40,968 bases of DNA from Candidatus Poribacteria bacterium. Its GTDB lineage: Bacteria > Poribacteria > WGA-4E > WGA-3G. The translations under genes and the position numbers were made by a program. The stretch lies in the NCBI GenBank assembly GCA_022819945.1, contig JAJEGI010000140.1, positions 1-40,968 on the forward strand, in the 5' to 3' direction. Positions 32,949-40,579 of the stretch are shown here, in pieces. Within the stretch, counting starts at the first letter, position 1. The number at the start of each line of letters is the position of its first letter. The notes beneath the pieces were generated by a model. The model made no database searches. It was not told where the DNA came from and saw only the letters and a program-made list of their open reading frames with translations.

Positions 32949-33761
32949 TTAAAAAGTGAAACGTGGAATGCCATCTACAATCCGATAGGTCTGTTCGCAC
33001 GTTTTGCAGTGGAGACTGTGTGCTTTCCACGTAATCTCACCTTTACACTGCGGACAGACGAGAATTTCTTGCAATGTTTTTGTTTGCCGACTTTTTCCTT
33101 TTGTCAAGAGCGATTTTGCACGGGAAACGATGCCTCGCGGCACCGCGCTTTTAAGAAGCAGTAACCACTCGTTTTGAACATTACCATCTGATGCAACAAG
33201 TCTATCAAGCGTATCGTGACACTCCAAATCCAGAGCTGATTCATGTTCGAGCAGTATTTTATAGTCTATTTTATCTTTCCATTCGTATTGGACAAGGAAT
33301 AGGTTATGATGCGTAATATGAAACCGCTTCCAATGCTTGTCTGTTACTGCCAACCTGTGAAAAAGTTGCCCAAATTGGGAATTTTTTTTATTCTTTTGTA
33401 GCATCAAACAGCCGTCAACTAAGTTGACGACCCAATTGTGGTAGTGCCACCCATAGATCCGCTCGCCTATTTCAGAAGGCGTTTCAATGTAGCCACGGCA
33501 TGCGACGCGCTCTAATTCGGCGATGAGTTGTGCAGGGTCTTCGACGTGCTCTAATACATGCGAACAGATGACATAATCAAACGCTTGATCTGCGAACGGT
33601 AGGAATTGTCCATCCGCTTCCACCATCGGACGGTCAGTAACGATGGCGCCGCCGCGCTGTTCGTCATCGCCTATGAATTTATCGCACAAGACATCCGAAC
33701 GTGCTTTCGGATTATGACCGCTCCCTATCTCTAAGACAAAATCGTCCGGACGGATGTTCAT
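32949..33761 (-). CDS. SAM-dependent methyltransferase with C-terminal zinc ribbon
   Basis: 270 residues. N-terminal class I methyltransferase fold (F-V-L-E-I-G-S-G-H-N-P near residue 10; D-Y-V-I-C-S-H-V-L-E-H-V near 62). The C-terminal 40 residues form a Trm112-like zinc ribbon (I-L-V-C-P-Q-C-K-G ... L-H-C-K-T-C). The ATG at 33761 overlaps the stop of the upstream methyltransferase gene by 4 nt (ATGA), so the two are translationally coupled. Substrate unknown; such pairs occur in surface-glycan or lipid modification clusters. Confidence 0.85.
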   Translation of the reverse strand: MNIRPDDFVLEIGSGHNPKARSDVLCDKFIGDDEQRGGAIVTDRPMVEADGQFLPFADQAFDYVICSHVLEHVEDPAQLIAELERVACRGYIETPSEIGERIYGWHYHNWVVNLVDGCLMLQKNKKNSQFGQLFHRLAVTDKHWKRFHITHHNLFLVQYEWKDKIDYKILLEHESALDLECHDTLDRLVASDGNVQNEWLLLLKSAVPRGIVSRAKSLLTKGKSRQTKTLQEILVCPQCKGEITWKAHSLHCKTCEQTYRIVDGIPRFTF

Positions 33762-34597
33762 TTCTCCACAACCATGGTAATATAAGGACTCAGGTACGGA
33801 AACGCGCCCGCGATGATTCTACCTTTTATACCAAATCCAACGGCTTTTTTGATGATCGTGAACCCGTGTGATCGGAAAAATTGCGCGAGATCAATCGGGC
33901 TGGCGTAGTATGCACTGTCTGCATCGCCGCCGATTGCATCCGCTTGTAGATCGGGTTCACGATAAATAAAGTGTGGTGTTTTCGTCAAGAACCGTTTTTG
34001 GACATAGAGCCGACAGTTTCGTGCGAACTGCTGCAGGGCTTGCCGTTTCGTTTCACCCCAGACGGGTCTACCGGATTTGCCAGACATGAGGCTGAGCCAA
34101 TCAAGTAACGGGATCAACGGTGAACAGAGATTTGGTCCAGAGATCACGATGCGTCCGCCTTTGCATACAACCCGCATCATTTCGGTCAACGCTGTTTCCA
34201 CGTCTGGTAGGTGTTCGACGAGTTCGTTTGAGCAGATGACATTGAAAGACTCGTTTTCAAAAGGGAGTTCCATCACGTCACAGACTTGGTATCGGAGTCT
34301 CGGATTTTCCCAGTGCTGTGCTTCTTCAAGAAAGAGCGGAGAAATATCGGTGCCGACAACATCGAAATCTGCCCGATTGAGCAGCCGCGCGGAGATACCG
34401 TTCCCGCATCCGAGATCGAGGATCTTAGAGCGCGGGGGCGCGTAGCGGATTACCAATTCTACGTAGTGTCGGAGATAGGCTTCATCGTGTGCAGCCAAAA
34501 GGTTTTTATAAGTTTCCGATGTTTCGTAGAATTCGCGCATCCGTTGCCGGATTGGTGCTGATGTGTCAGATACCGGCGTTCCGAGCATATTATCCAA
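33758..34597 (-). CDS. SAM-dependent methyltransferase (type 11)
   Basis: 279 residues. Class I methyltransferase: motif I I-L-D-L-G-C-G-N-G-I-S-A (near 60), D-V-V-G-T-D-I-S (acidic end of strand 2), V-I-C-S-N-E-L-V-E-H-L-P (near 112) and I-V-I-S-G-P-N-L. The start is taken as TTG 34597 because AAGGA is 5-6 nt upstream; ATG 34588 is three codons in. Coupled by ATGA to the zinc-ribbon methyltransferase downstream; together they probably act on the same class of substrate. Confidence 0.88.
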   Translation of the reverse strand: MDNMLGTPVSDTSAPIRQRMREFYETSETYKNLLAAHDEAYLRHYVELVIRYAPPRSKILDLGCGNGISARLLNRADFDVVGTDISPLFLEEAQHWENPRLRYQVCDVMELPFENESFNVICSNELVEHLPDVETALTEMMRVVCKGGRIVISGPNLCSPLIPLLDWLSLMSGKSGRPVWGETKRQALQQFARNCRLYVQKRFLTKTPHFIYREPDLQADAIGGDADSAYYASPIDLAQFFRSHGFTIIKKAVGFGIKGRIIAGAFPYLSPYITMVVEK

Positions 34598-34623
34598 CCA
34601 AATCCTTCAAGTATCCGAGCGGA

Positions 34624-35025
34624 TCAAGAGCGGAGCGTATTCCACGGTGCCTCGTCATAAACATCAATGAGTTGGTATCCCTCTTCACCTTTAGCAGGGC
34701 TCAAGGTTACAAACAACTTCGCAGATTCAGAGGAGACGTTAAAGGAGGCGTGAACCATGTCTGCAGGGATGAAAACAGAATCGCCTGCGTTTAGCGTTTG
34801 TTTCTTATCTTCGAGCCACTGTTCAACGCTGCCCTCTATAACATAGATAACTTCTTCTTGATCGGGATGTTTATGGAAGTCGTGTCCGTAACCGGGGGAG
34901 AGGCTAACCTCCATAGCGACAATGTCTTTCGCGCCTGTGCTCTCTGGACGGCTGAGCCAACCGATTGTACCCCAATCGAGTTCGTCTCGTTCTACGTCGG
35001 CTGATGCGATAAATTTTCCGTTCAC
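34624..35025 (-). CDS. Cupin-domain protein
   Basis: 133 residues, a single beta-barrel cupin. First motif D-F-H-K-H-P-D-Q-E-E-V-I-Y-V-I-E-G (two His and a Glu as metal ligands) and second motif G-D-S-V-F-I-P-A-D-M-V-H-A-S-F (third His). The start is unclear: AAAGGAG lies at 35035-35041, before GTG 35025 but with long spacing, while GTG 35052 begins upstream of that site and has none. The frame in either case is the same. Function not determinable; small cupins are often sugar or oxalate-type enzymes or sensors. Confidence 0.8.
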   Translation of the reverse strand: MNGKFIASADVERDELDWGTIGWLSRPESTGAKDIVAMEVSLSPGYGHDFHKHPDQEEVIYVIEGSVEQWLEDKKQTLNAGDSVFIPADMVHASFNVSSESAKLFVTLSPAKGEEGYQLIDVYDEAPWNTLRS

Positions 35026-35054
35026 GATGTTCTTTATTCTCCTTTCATTCACGA

Positions 35055-35082
35055 TGCAGGCGCGCTTCTAAGCGCGCCTGCA
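35055..35082. repeat. Perfect GCGCGC hairpin, copy 1
   Basis: TGCAGGCGCGCTT, two bases, AAGCGCGCCTGCA: 13-nt arms. It sits just past the 3' end of the LamG gene at 35100-35861; a related hairpin sits at that gene's 5' side (35887-35936). Confidence 0.8.
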
Positions 35083-35099
35083 AAAATTATTCGATCCTG

Positions 35100-35861
35100 T
35101 TACCTTTTGGATTTGAGTGTCGCCCAGGTTGTGGACAATTTCCCAAGCGGTTCGACAGGTGTTGTTCCTGAATTCATTTCTGCTTGGATTTCATCCTCAT
35201 TGAGTGCTCGGTTCCAGATGCGAACTTCATCAAGGAGTCCAAGGAATTCACGGTTGCCTTCGTGGGTTTTACCGACGAGGACAGCAGCCGTATCGGCGGC
35301 ACCCGGTAGTGCATTTTTATCACCGAACTCGCCGACATTTTCGCCATTTAACCAATATCGGTGTGTACCATCCTCTACATGTGCTGCAACGTGCTGCCAC
35401 TCGTTGAGTGCGATTTTCCCGGTACAAACGCTACCGCTGCCGCCAGCACTGAGGTGCAGGCACTCACTTGGGGATTCGGTATAAAAGCTGTAAGAACGCG
35501 GGCTATTGCCCTTTGAGAGTATCCCTTGCCACCGCTGCTCGTTGGGCCCCATGTGTCTTTCGGCATTGATCCATGCCATGACTGTTACATTTGTATCAAC
35601 GGTGAGAATATCAGCGTGCGGCACTTCGATCCAATCACTTTCACCATTGAGTTTGAGTGCGTTTCCGAATTTTCCTGCGACTAACTCAGGCGCGCCAGCA
35701 ACAGTTCCGTCGTTACCGTATTGTGAGAGATCCGTAACCGTATCACCATCAATTTCATCAAAAGAGAAGTAGAGGATGAGCGAATCATCGGCTGGATCTG
35801 CGGCATGTGCGAAAGGTGCCGCGATCATGATAATTGTCAATATAGAAAGGAAAGTTTTCAT
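35100..35861 (-). CDS. Secreted LamG (concanavalin-like) protein with shared C-terminal tail, paralogue A
   Basis: 253 residues. Signal peptide 1-20 (ends A-H-A), then one LamG jelly-roll (about 26-225: S-L-I-L-Y-F-S-F-D, L-K-L-N-G-E-S-D-W-I-E-V-P, V-T-V-M-A-W-I-N, L-D-E-V-R-I-W-N-R-A-L). Two Cys flank the loop E-C-L-H-L-S-A-G-G-S-G-S-V-C. The tail P-V-E-P-L-G-K-L-S-T-T-W-A-T-L-K-S-K-R matches the other two secreted proteins. The neighbour at 35943-36722 is a close paralogue in tandem. AAAGGAG lies before the ATG. Probably a glycan-binding surface protein. Confidence 0.88.
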   Translation of the reverse strand: MKTFLSILTIIMIAAPFAHAADPADDSLILYFSFDEIDGDTVTDLSQYGNDGTVAGAPELVAGKFGNALKLNGESDWIEVPHADILTVDTNVTVMAWINAERHMGPNEQRWQGILSKGNSPRSYSFYTESPSECLHLSAGGSGSVCTGKIALNEWQHVAAHVEDGTHRYWLNGENVGEFGDKNALPGAADTAAVLVGKTHEGNREFLGLLDEVRIWNRALNEDEIQAEMNSGTTPVEPLGKLSTTWATLKSKR

Positions 35862-35886
35862 TTGTTCTCCTTTGGTTTATAATAGA

Positions 35887-35936
35887 TATATGCGCGCTTG
35901 GGTTGAACATCCACAAGAAGCAAAAGCGCGCATATA
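35887..35936. repeat. GCGCGC hairpin, copy 2 (long loop)
   Basis: Perfect 13-nt arms TATATGCGCGCTT (35887-35899) and AAGCGCGCATATA (35924-35936) around a 24-nt loop, between the two LamG paralogues. Confidence 0.7.
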
Positions 35937-35942
35937 GATAGG

Positions 35943-36722
35943 TTAGCGTTGTGGGGTTTTCTTCAGTTGTCCCCAAGAGGTTGCGAGTTTCTGCCGCGGG
36001 TCAACAGGGAAAAGTTCAAAATGCCCTTTTTCCATCTGTTCGAGGACCTCATCCTCGGTGAGGGCGCGGTTCCAGATACGGACTTCATCAATCAGGCCGA
36101 GGAATTCGCGGCTACCTTCGTGTGTTTTACCGACGAGGAGCTCTGCGGTATCGGCTTTACCGGGTGGGGGTGGTTTCCCGCCGAATTCACCTGCATTTTC
36201 GCCATTCACCCAATACCGGTGTGTGCCGTCATCAACTTGTGCGACAACGTGTACCCATTCCTCTAAGGGCACCTTTTTGTTACAAACACTGCCTGAACCG
36301 CCGACGGAGAGGTGTAAACATTCGCTCGGGAATTCGGTATAGAAGCTGTAGGAACGCGGGTTATTGCTTTTTGCAACAATACCTTGCCACCGCTGTCCAC
36401 CCGGTCCCTGATGGCGTTCGGTATTGATCCAAGCCATGACAGTGACGCTCTCATCAACAGTAAGAATCTCGTCGTGCGGGACTACAACCCAGTCGCTTTC
36501 ACCGTTGAGTTCAAGTGCCTTGCCGAATTTACCGTCAGCAAGTTTAGCGTCCCCGACGAGTTCACCGTGGTTTTCATATTGTGAATGGTCGATGGCGTTT
36601 TTACCATCGAGTGAATCGAAAGAGAAGTAGAGGATCAGTGAATCCTCTGGTTCGTTTGCTGCATAAGCAAAAGATGCTGCAAATGTGATAAGGGTTAGTA
36701 TTATAATAAATAGGTTCCTCAT
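35943..36722 (-). CDS. Secreted LamG protein with shared C-terminal tail, paralogue B
   Basis: 259 residues, the tandem sister of 35100-35861. Signal peptide about 1-22, one LamG domain with the same landmarks (S-L-I-L-Y-F-S-F-D, N-G-E-S-D-W-V-V-V-P, V-M-A-W-I-N-T-E-R-H, E-V-R-I-W-N-R-A-L-T) and the tail P-V-D-P-R-Q-K-L-A-T-S-W-G-Q-L-K. The ATG at 36722 has GGAGGTAAAA immediately upstream; a longer in-frame start at 36941 would run into the CRTAC1 gene and is rejected. Duplication and divergence of a surface protein is the simplest reading. Confidence 0.88.
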   Translation of the reverse strand: MRNLFIIILTLITFAASFAYAANEPEDSLILYFSFDSLDGKNAIDHSQYENHGELVGDAKLADGKFGKALELNGESDWVVVPHDEILTVDESVTVMAWINTERHQGPGGQRWQGIVAKSNNPRSYSFYTEFPSECLHLSVGGSGSVCNKKVPLEEWVHVVAQVDDGTHRYWVNGENAGEFGGKPPPPGKADTAELLVGKTHEGSREFLGLIDEVRIWNRALTEDEVLEQMEKGHFELFPVDPRQKLATSWGQLKKTPQR

Positions 36723-36762
36723 TTTTACCTCCATGTAGCATAGGCTGTTAGCCTGTGCATTA

Positions 36763-38454
36763 TTAATCCATCGGAACAATTTCTTCGCCTTCAACTGCGA
36801 TAAACCTTCGGTTAACAGGGAGGTGTGTCCCTTGGTCAATATGTCCGCTGGTCCAACGAATTTCGAGGCGTTCAATCTGTTCCGCTTTGCCAACACCAAA
36901 ATGAGCGCGCAGATCGTGGAAAGAGAGATAACTCCCACCACTATGCACCTCCCGATATTGGACGTGTGTTCCGGTTACGACCTTAATTCTCGCACCAATC
37001 CCGGAACGGTTGCTTTTTTGTCCGACAACTTGGACTTGTATCCAATTGTTTTGGTTGCCGACTGCGTTTTGGAGCAAATCAGGACGTTGGTTGCAGTTGG
37101 TGACGAGGATATCGAGATCCCCATCGTTGTCATAATCGCCGATAGCAGCACCGCGACTGACTTTTTTGAGTGCTAAACCGTCGGTCTCCGACGTGACGTT
37201 GGCGAATGTGCCATCGCCTAAATTTCTAAATAACAGATTTTGTTGCGGATAGGTTACATGTTTCTCAAGAACATTGATATTGTCCATTAGATGTGCGTTC
37301 GCGACAAAGATGTCTTGGTATCCATCGTTGTCGTAATCAAAGAATCGGATGCCCCATCCCAAATAGCCGTGTGTTACCTCCGCTATACCTGTCGTAATGG
37401 TATTATCGGTAAAGAAGGAGCGATCGTGATTGCGATAAACGGTATTGGTTTCTGTCTGGTAATTGCTAACGGTGAGGTCAAGTTTTCCGTCGTTGTCATA
37501 GTCACCGAAATCGGTTCCCATACCGGCTTCTTCTTTCCCCATATCATTATAGCATACACCTGAGATTAATGCAACCTCTAAAAAATTACCGGCACCGGTA
37601 TTTTGAAATAAAAAATTCGGATCTTGATCGTTGGCGACGTAAAGGTCGATGTTCCCATCGGCATCATAATCGCCAAAGGTTACGCCTAACCCGTGCTGCG
37701 GGATCAGGTCTACAGGACGGTATACAGTTGATGCATCGGTGAATGTGCCGTCCCCGTTATTCCTGTAAAACGTGTCATGAACCGCAGGATAGGCGTGCGG
37801 ACCGCAATAGACATGGACCCCTCGTTCTTCGCAGCGTTTGTCGTTTTCCGGTGTATATTCGGCGTAGTTCGCTATGTACAGGTCTAAGTGTCCGTCGTTA
37901 TTGACATCAGCAAAGGCGCAGCTGGTGCCCCAATTTGGATTACCAACTTTGGCGTGTGTCGTTACATCTGTGAAAGTACCATCACCGTTGTTTTGATAGA
38001 GTTGATCTCCACCGAAGTTGGTGACGTAAAGGTCTAAATCACCATCATTATCGTAATCGCCGACGGTGGCACCGGTGCCGTAACTTGTGCTTCCGACACC
38101 TGCTTCTTTAGTAACATCGGTAAAGGTGTTGTCTCCGTTATTTCGATAGAGAACGTTGTGGGGTTTTTTATCTTGTTCGTTGCCTGTCTGAATCGCGCCG
38201 TTGACGAGATAGATGTCGAGATCGCCGTCGCCGTCATAATCGAAAAACCCGCCCCCGGATCCGAGGAATTCATTGAAGAGTCTTAAACCACTCCTACCGT
38301 CAGTATGCTCAAAGGTTAACCCCGCGGATTCCGTAGCATCAATGAAAATTTGTTCTGTGAATGCGACTGTGGAGCAGAAGAGGCTTATAAATATAGTGAT
38401 GAGTGCGAATCTGAAAATGTGATGGAAATTATGATTATAAGCGTTTTTTAGCAT
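36763..38454 (-). CDS. CRTAC1/UnbV-type secreted protein with seven FG-GAP/VCBS repeats
   Basis: 563 residues. Signal peptide about 1-33. Seven beta-propeller-like blades carry calcium-loop motifs (for example F-D-Y-D-G-D-G-D-L-D, G-D-Y-D-N-D-G-D-L-D, A-D-V-N-N-D-G-H-L-D, F-D-Y-D-N-D-G-Y-Q-D), and the C-terminus is an ASPIC/UnbV domain (G-I-G-A-R-I-K-V-V-T-G, G-G-S-Y-L-S-F-H-D-L-R-A-H-F-G-V). Such proteins are surface or secreted and often paired with TPR proteins. The start is 6 nt after the TPR gene's stop at 38461, so they share a transcript. Ligand unknown. Confidence 0.92.
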   Translation of the reverse strand: MLKNAYNHNFHHIFRFALITIFISLFCSTVAFTEQIFIDATESAGLTFEHTDGRSGLRLFNEFLGSGGGFFDYDGDGDLDIYLVNGAIQTGNEQDKKPHNVLYRNNGDNTFTDVTKEAGVGSTSYGTGATVGDYDNDGDLDLYVTNFGGDQLYQNNGDGTFTDVTTHAKVGNPNWGTSCAFADVNNDGHLDLYIANYAEYTPENDKRCEERGVHVYCGPHAYPAVHDTFYRNNGDGTFTDASTVYRPVDLIPQHGLGVTFGDYDADGNIDLYVANDQDPNFLFQNTGAGNFLEVALISGVCYNDMGKEEAGMGTDFGDYDNDGKLDLTVSNYQTETNTVYRNHDRSFFTDNTITTGIAEVTHGYLGWGIRFFDYDNDGYQDIFVANAHLMDNINVLEKHVTYPQQNLLFRNLGDGTFANVTSETDGLALKKVSRGAAIGDYDNDGDLDILVTNCNQRPDLLQNAVGNQNNWIQVQVVGQKSNRSGIGARIKVVTGTHVQYREVHSGGSYLSFHDLRAHFGVGKAEQIERLEIRWTSGHIDQGTHLPVNRRFIAVEGEEIVPMD

Positions 38455-38460
38455 ATAGAT

Positions 38461-39726
38461 TTATCGCGTCGTTCGCGATTCCTTCTTCAGGCGTTCCAAC
38501 GTGTGCAATGCTTCCCAAGCGTCGCTGTCGTCAGGTTCGATTTTTGTGATATGTTGGTAGGTATCTATTGCTTTTTGAAGTTGTCCTTGTTGTGTGTAAA
38601 TTTCAGCTAACCCGTGGTATGCCAAGCTCAGTTTCGGCATCTTCTCTATAGCTGCTTGCAAATGCGACTCTGCTTTGTCATACGCTTTTGATTTGGTATA
38701 GAGCCATCCCAATCGGACGTGTGCTTCTACAGCGTCTGGGTTCAATTCGAGCACTTTCAGGAAATATGGAATCGCTCGGTCAGACATATTAAGGTTCATG
38801 TAAAGCCGCCCCAATGTATCGTATCCGACTGTGAGATTCGGATGCAACCGAATCAGTCCTTGATAGGTCGCGACGGCTGCGGAAATGTGTTTGTGCTCGA
38901 GATGGATTTCTGCCAATTTCAACCGGAGCGTCGTGTTCATCGGTGCTTCTGCCAAAGCACTTTCAACGGCGTAGGTTCGGTCGTAATAGATTTTCATCTG
39001 GTGGAATCGTTTAAGGTGTTCCGTTGCTGCTGGCATATCGCCGAGCAGTCGGTAGGCCTTGGCGAGGTTGTAGTAGGCACTCTGGACGTAGGGTTTTTTC
39101 TGGATCGCCGTCTGGTAATGCATTACTGCTTGCTGGGGTTCATTGCGCATGAGTGCGATTAAGCCGAGCCATTCATAAACTTCTGCGAAATCGGGGTTGC
39201 GTGTGAGGGTACGCTTGAATGCAGCGAGTGCTTCGTCAAATTTTGCCTGATGCGTGTAGATATAACCGAGTCGGTAATGTGTATCCGCATCTGATGGACG
39301 ATTCTGAACGGCTTCTTTGGCGTGCTGTTCTGCGGTGTCCAATTTGCTCTGTTTGCAATAGATTTCTGCCAGCGCGAGGTGCGTTAACCCGTAAAGCCTT
39401 TCCGGTATCTCGGCATTTTTTGAACCTGCGATGCTAAGGATTTTGTTAAAAGCCTGAATCGCTAATTCTAATTCATCTTGCAATTTATAGACGTTCGCGA
39501 GTTGGAAGAGTGCGTCTACATTCGTTGGGTGCTGCGATAAAATCGACTTAAAGGTATCTACTGCCTGTGGATAGAGCCGTAATTTGACATATTCCACACC
39601 TTCTTGGAGTGTTGAAGTCGTTTCAGTTCTACTTGAAGACGGGGTAAGTGATAAAAGCACCGTGAGAATTAAAACCCCGCAGACGCGTTTTGCAAACATC
39701 TGATGGCGTTGATAACCTGCGTCCAT
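38461..39726 (-). CDS. Secreted or periplasmic TPR-repeat protein
   Basis: 421 residues. N-terminal signal sequence (about 14-31, V-L-I-L-T-V-L-L-S-L-T). About ten TPR units follow from residue 40 to 410, with the usual pattern of A at helix positions and P at turns (A-V-D-T-F-K-S-I-L-S-Q-H-P, L-G-Y-I-Y-T-H-Q-A-K-F-D-E-A, Y-N-L-A-K-A-Y-R-L-L-G-D). Ribosome site GAGGAAATC before the ATG. Sits between the CMD-like gene and the CRTAC1 gene, 6 nt from the latter. Likely a scaffold for the exported neighbour; unproven. Confidence 0.9.
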   Translation of the reverse strand: MDAGYQRHQMFAKRVCGVLILTVLLSLTPSSSRTETTSTLQEGVEYVKLRLYPQAVDTFKSILSQHPTNVDALFQLANVYKLQDELELAIQAFNKILSIAGSKNAEIPERLYGLTHLALAEIYCKQSKLDTAEQHAKEAVQNRPSDADTHYRLGYIYTHQAKFDEALAAFKRTLTRNPDFAEVYEWLGLIALMRNEPQQAVMHYQTAIQKKPYVQSAYYNLAKAYRLLGDMPAATEHLKRFHQMKIYYDRTYAVESALAEAPMNTTLRLKLAEIHLEHKHISAAVATYQGLIRLHPNLTVGYDTLGRLYMNLNMSDRAIPYFLKVLELNPDAVEAHVRLGWLYTKSKAYDKAESHLQAAIEKMPKLSLAYHGLAEIYTQQGQLQKAIDTYQHITKIEPDDSDAWEALHTLERLKKESRTTR

Positions 39727-39736
39727 GCTGATTTCC

Positions 39737-40066
39737 TCAATCAGACTGCGATTGTTTGTCCACCACGTCCTGAATCCAAGACAACGCTGCCATACTCGAC
39801 GACCAACCGATAGAGGTCACCGCGAGCAGTGCCACTTGTTGCAATTCCTCACGTGTGATCCCTTCTCGGAGTGCCCGTCGCGTATGTGAATGGACTGCTC
39901 CTTCAGACTTTGCACCGATCGCCAATGCGAGTTTGGTGAGTCTCACAGTTTTAGGTTCGAGGGGACCGGCGGTGCCACATGCTTCACCCAACGCCTGATA
40001 GGCTTTCCAGACTTCGGGGTATTCTTCAATAACATTCTGAAGAAAATCGGGTAATTTGTCGTTCAT
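39737..40066 (-). CDS. Carboxymuconolactone decarboxylase-like (AhpD-type fold) protein
   Basis: 109 residues with the CMD helical fold: E-Y-P-E-V-W-K-A-Y near residue 15, L-T-K-L-A-L-A-I-G-A-K-S-E-G-A-V-H-S-H-T-R-R-A-L near 44, and L-L-A-V-T-S-I-G-W-S-S-S-M near 80. The Cys pair of AhpD peroxiredoxin-like members is missing, as in the CMD-type group with E-G-A-V-H-S-H. ATG 40066 is preferred to TTG 40069; AAGGAAAA precedes it. Between tatA and the TPR gene. Confidence 0.88.
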   Translation of the reverse strand: MNDKLPDFLQNVIEEYPEVWKAYQALGEACGTAGPLEPKTVRLTKLALAIGAKSEGAVHSHTRRALREGITREELQQVALLAVTSIGWSSSMAALSWIQDVVDKQSQSD

Positions 40067-40101
40067 CAAAATTTTTCCTTAAACTGGGAACTGGCACCAT
40101 C

Positions 40102-40311
40102 CTATCCTGTTTTCTCTTTTGGTGGTGATTCTGCTTCTTGTTGTGCTGTTGTTTCGGTTTCATCCGTTTGTTCTTCATTGAATCCGGCTTTAAAGTTTGT
40201 AATGCTTTTGCCGAGACCGCGTGCCAATTCAGGGATCCGTTTTCCACCGAATATAAGCAACACAATGACCAATATAATTACTAATTCCAAGGGACCAAGG
40301 CCGCCTATCAT
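40102..40311 (-). CDS. tatA: Twin-arginine translocase subunit TatA/TatE
   Basis: 69 residues. One N-terminal membrane helix (about 8-22, [14 protein letters not shown]), the [16 protein letters not shown] hinge and amphipathic helix, then a charged tail rich in E, Q and T, exactly the TatA/E layout. It forms the export pore with TatBC. ATG 40311 has GGAGG about 7 nt upstream and starts M-I-G-G-L-G, so the longer frame from 40335 is rejected. No tatB/tatC is in the window. Confidence 0.9.
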   Translation of the reverse strand: MIGGLGPLELVIILVIVLLIFGGKRIPELARGLGKSITNFKAGFNEEQTDETETTAQQEAESPPKEKTG

Positions 40312-40335
40312 ATCTATGCCTCCATGTCTTAACAT

Positions 40336-40579
40336 AATTTGTGCACTCAGGAAGGTGCACGATAGATATTGGTGTATATATTATCACATCAAAAAAAATA
40401 TGTCCAATGGTATTTGGTTGTCGGTTTCCATCAGAGGTCAGTAGTCGGTTATTCGGTGCGGAGAATCAGGATTTACGGGATTGGACAGGATTGGAATATG
40501 ATCAGAAATTATCGGGTTGTTAGGATTTGGTTTTACCCTCGGATTTTCGCATTAAGGGCGGGTCGTTAGATACAGGGTT
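40336..40579. other. Geneless gap with AATCAGGATTTACGGGATTGG-type repeat
   Basis: Between tatA and the partial wHTH gene. It contains AGTCGGTTATTCGGTGCGG and then AATCAGGATTTACGGGATTG followed by GACAGGATTGGAATAT, an irregular GGATT-repeat of a kind common in intergenic regions. No gene seen. Confidence 0.4.

Noticed and set aside
35055..35082. GC hairpin as intrinsic terminator for the LamG gene
   Set aside because: No T-run follows on the minus strand; it fits a REP-type hairpin better.
36763..36941. Longer N-terminus for the second LamG gene
   Set aside because: It would overlap the CRTAC1 gene; the ATG at 36722 has a strong ribosome site and a signal peptide right after it.
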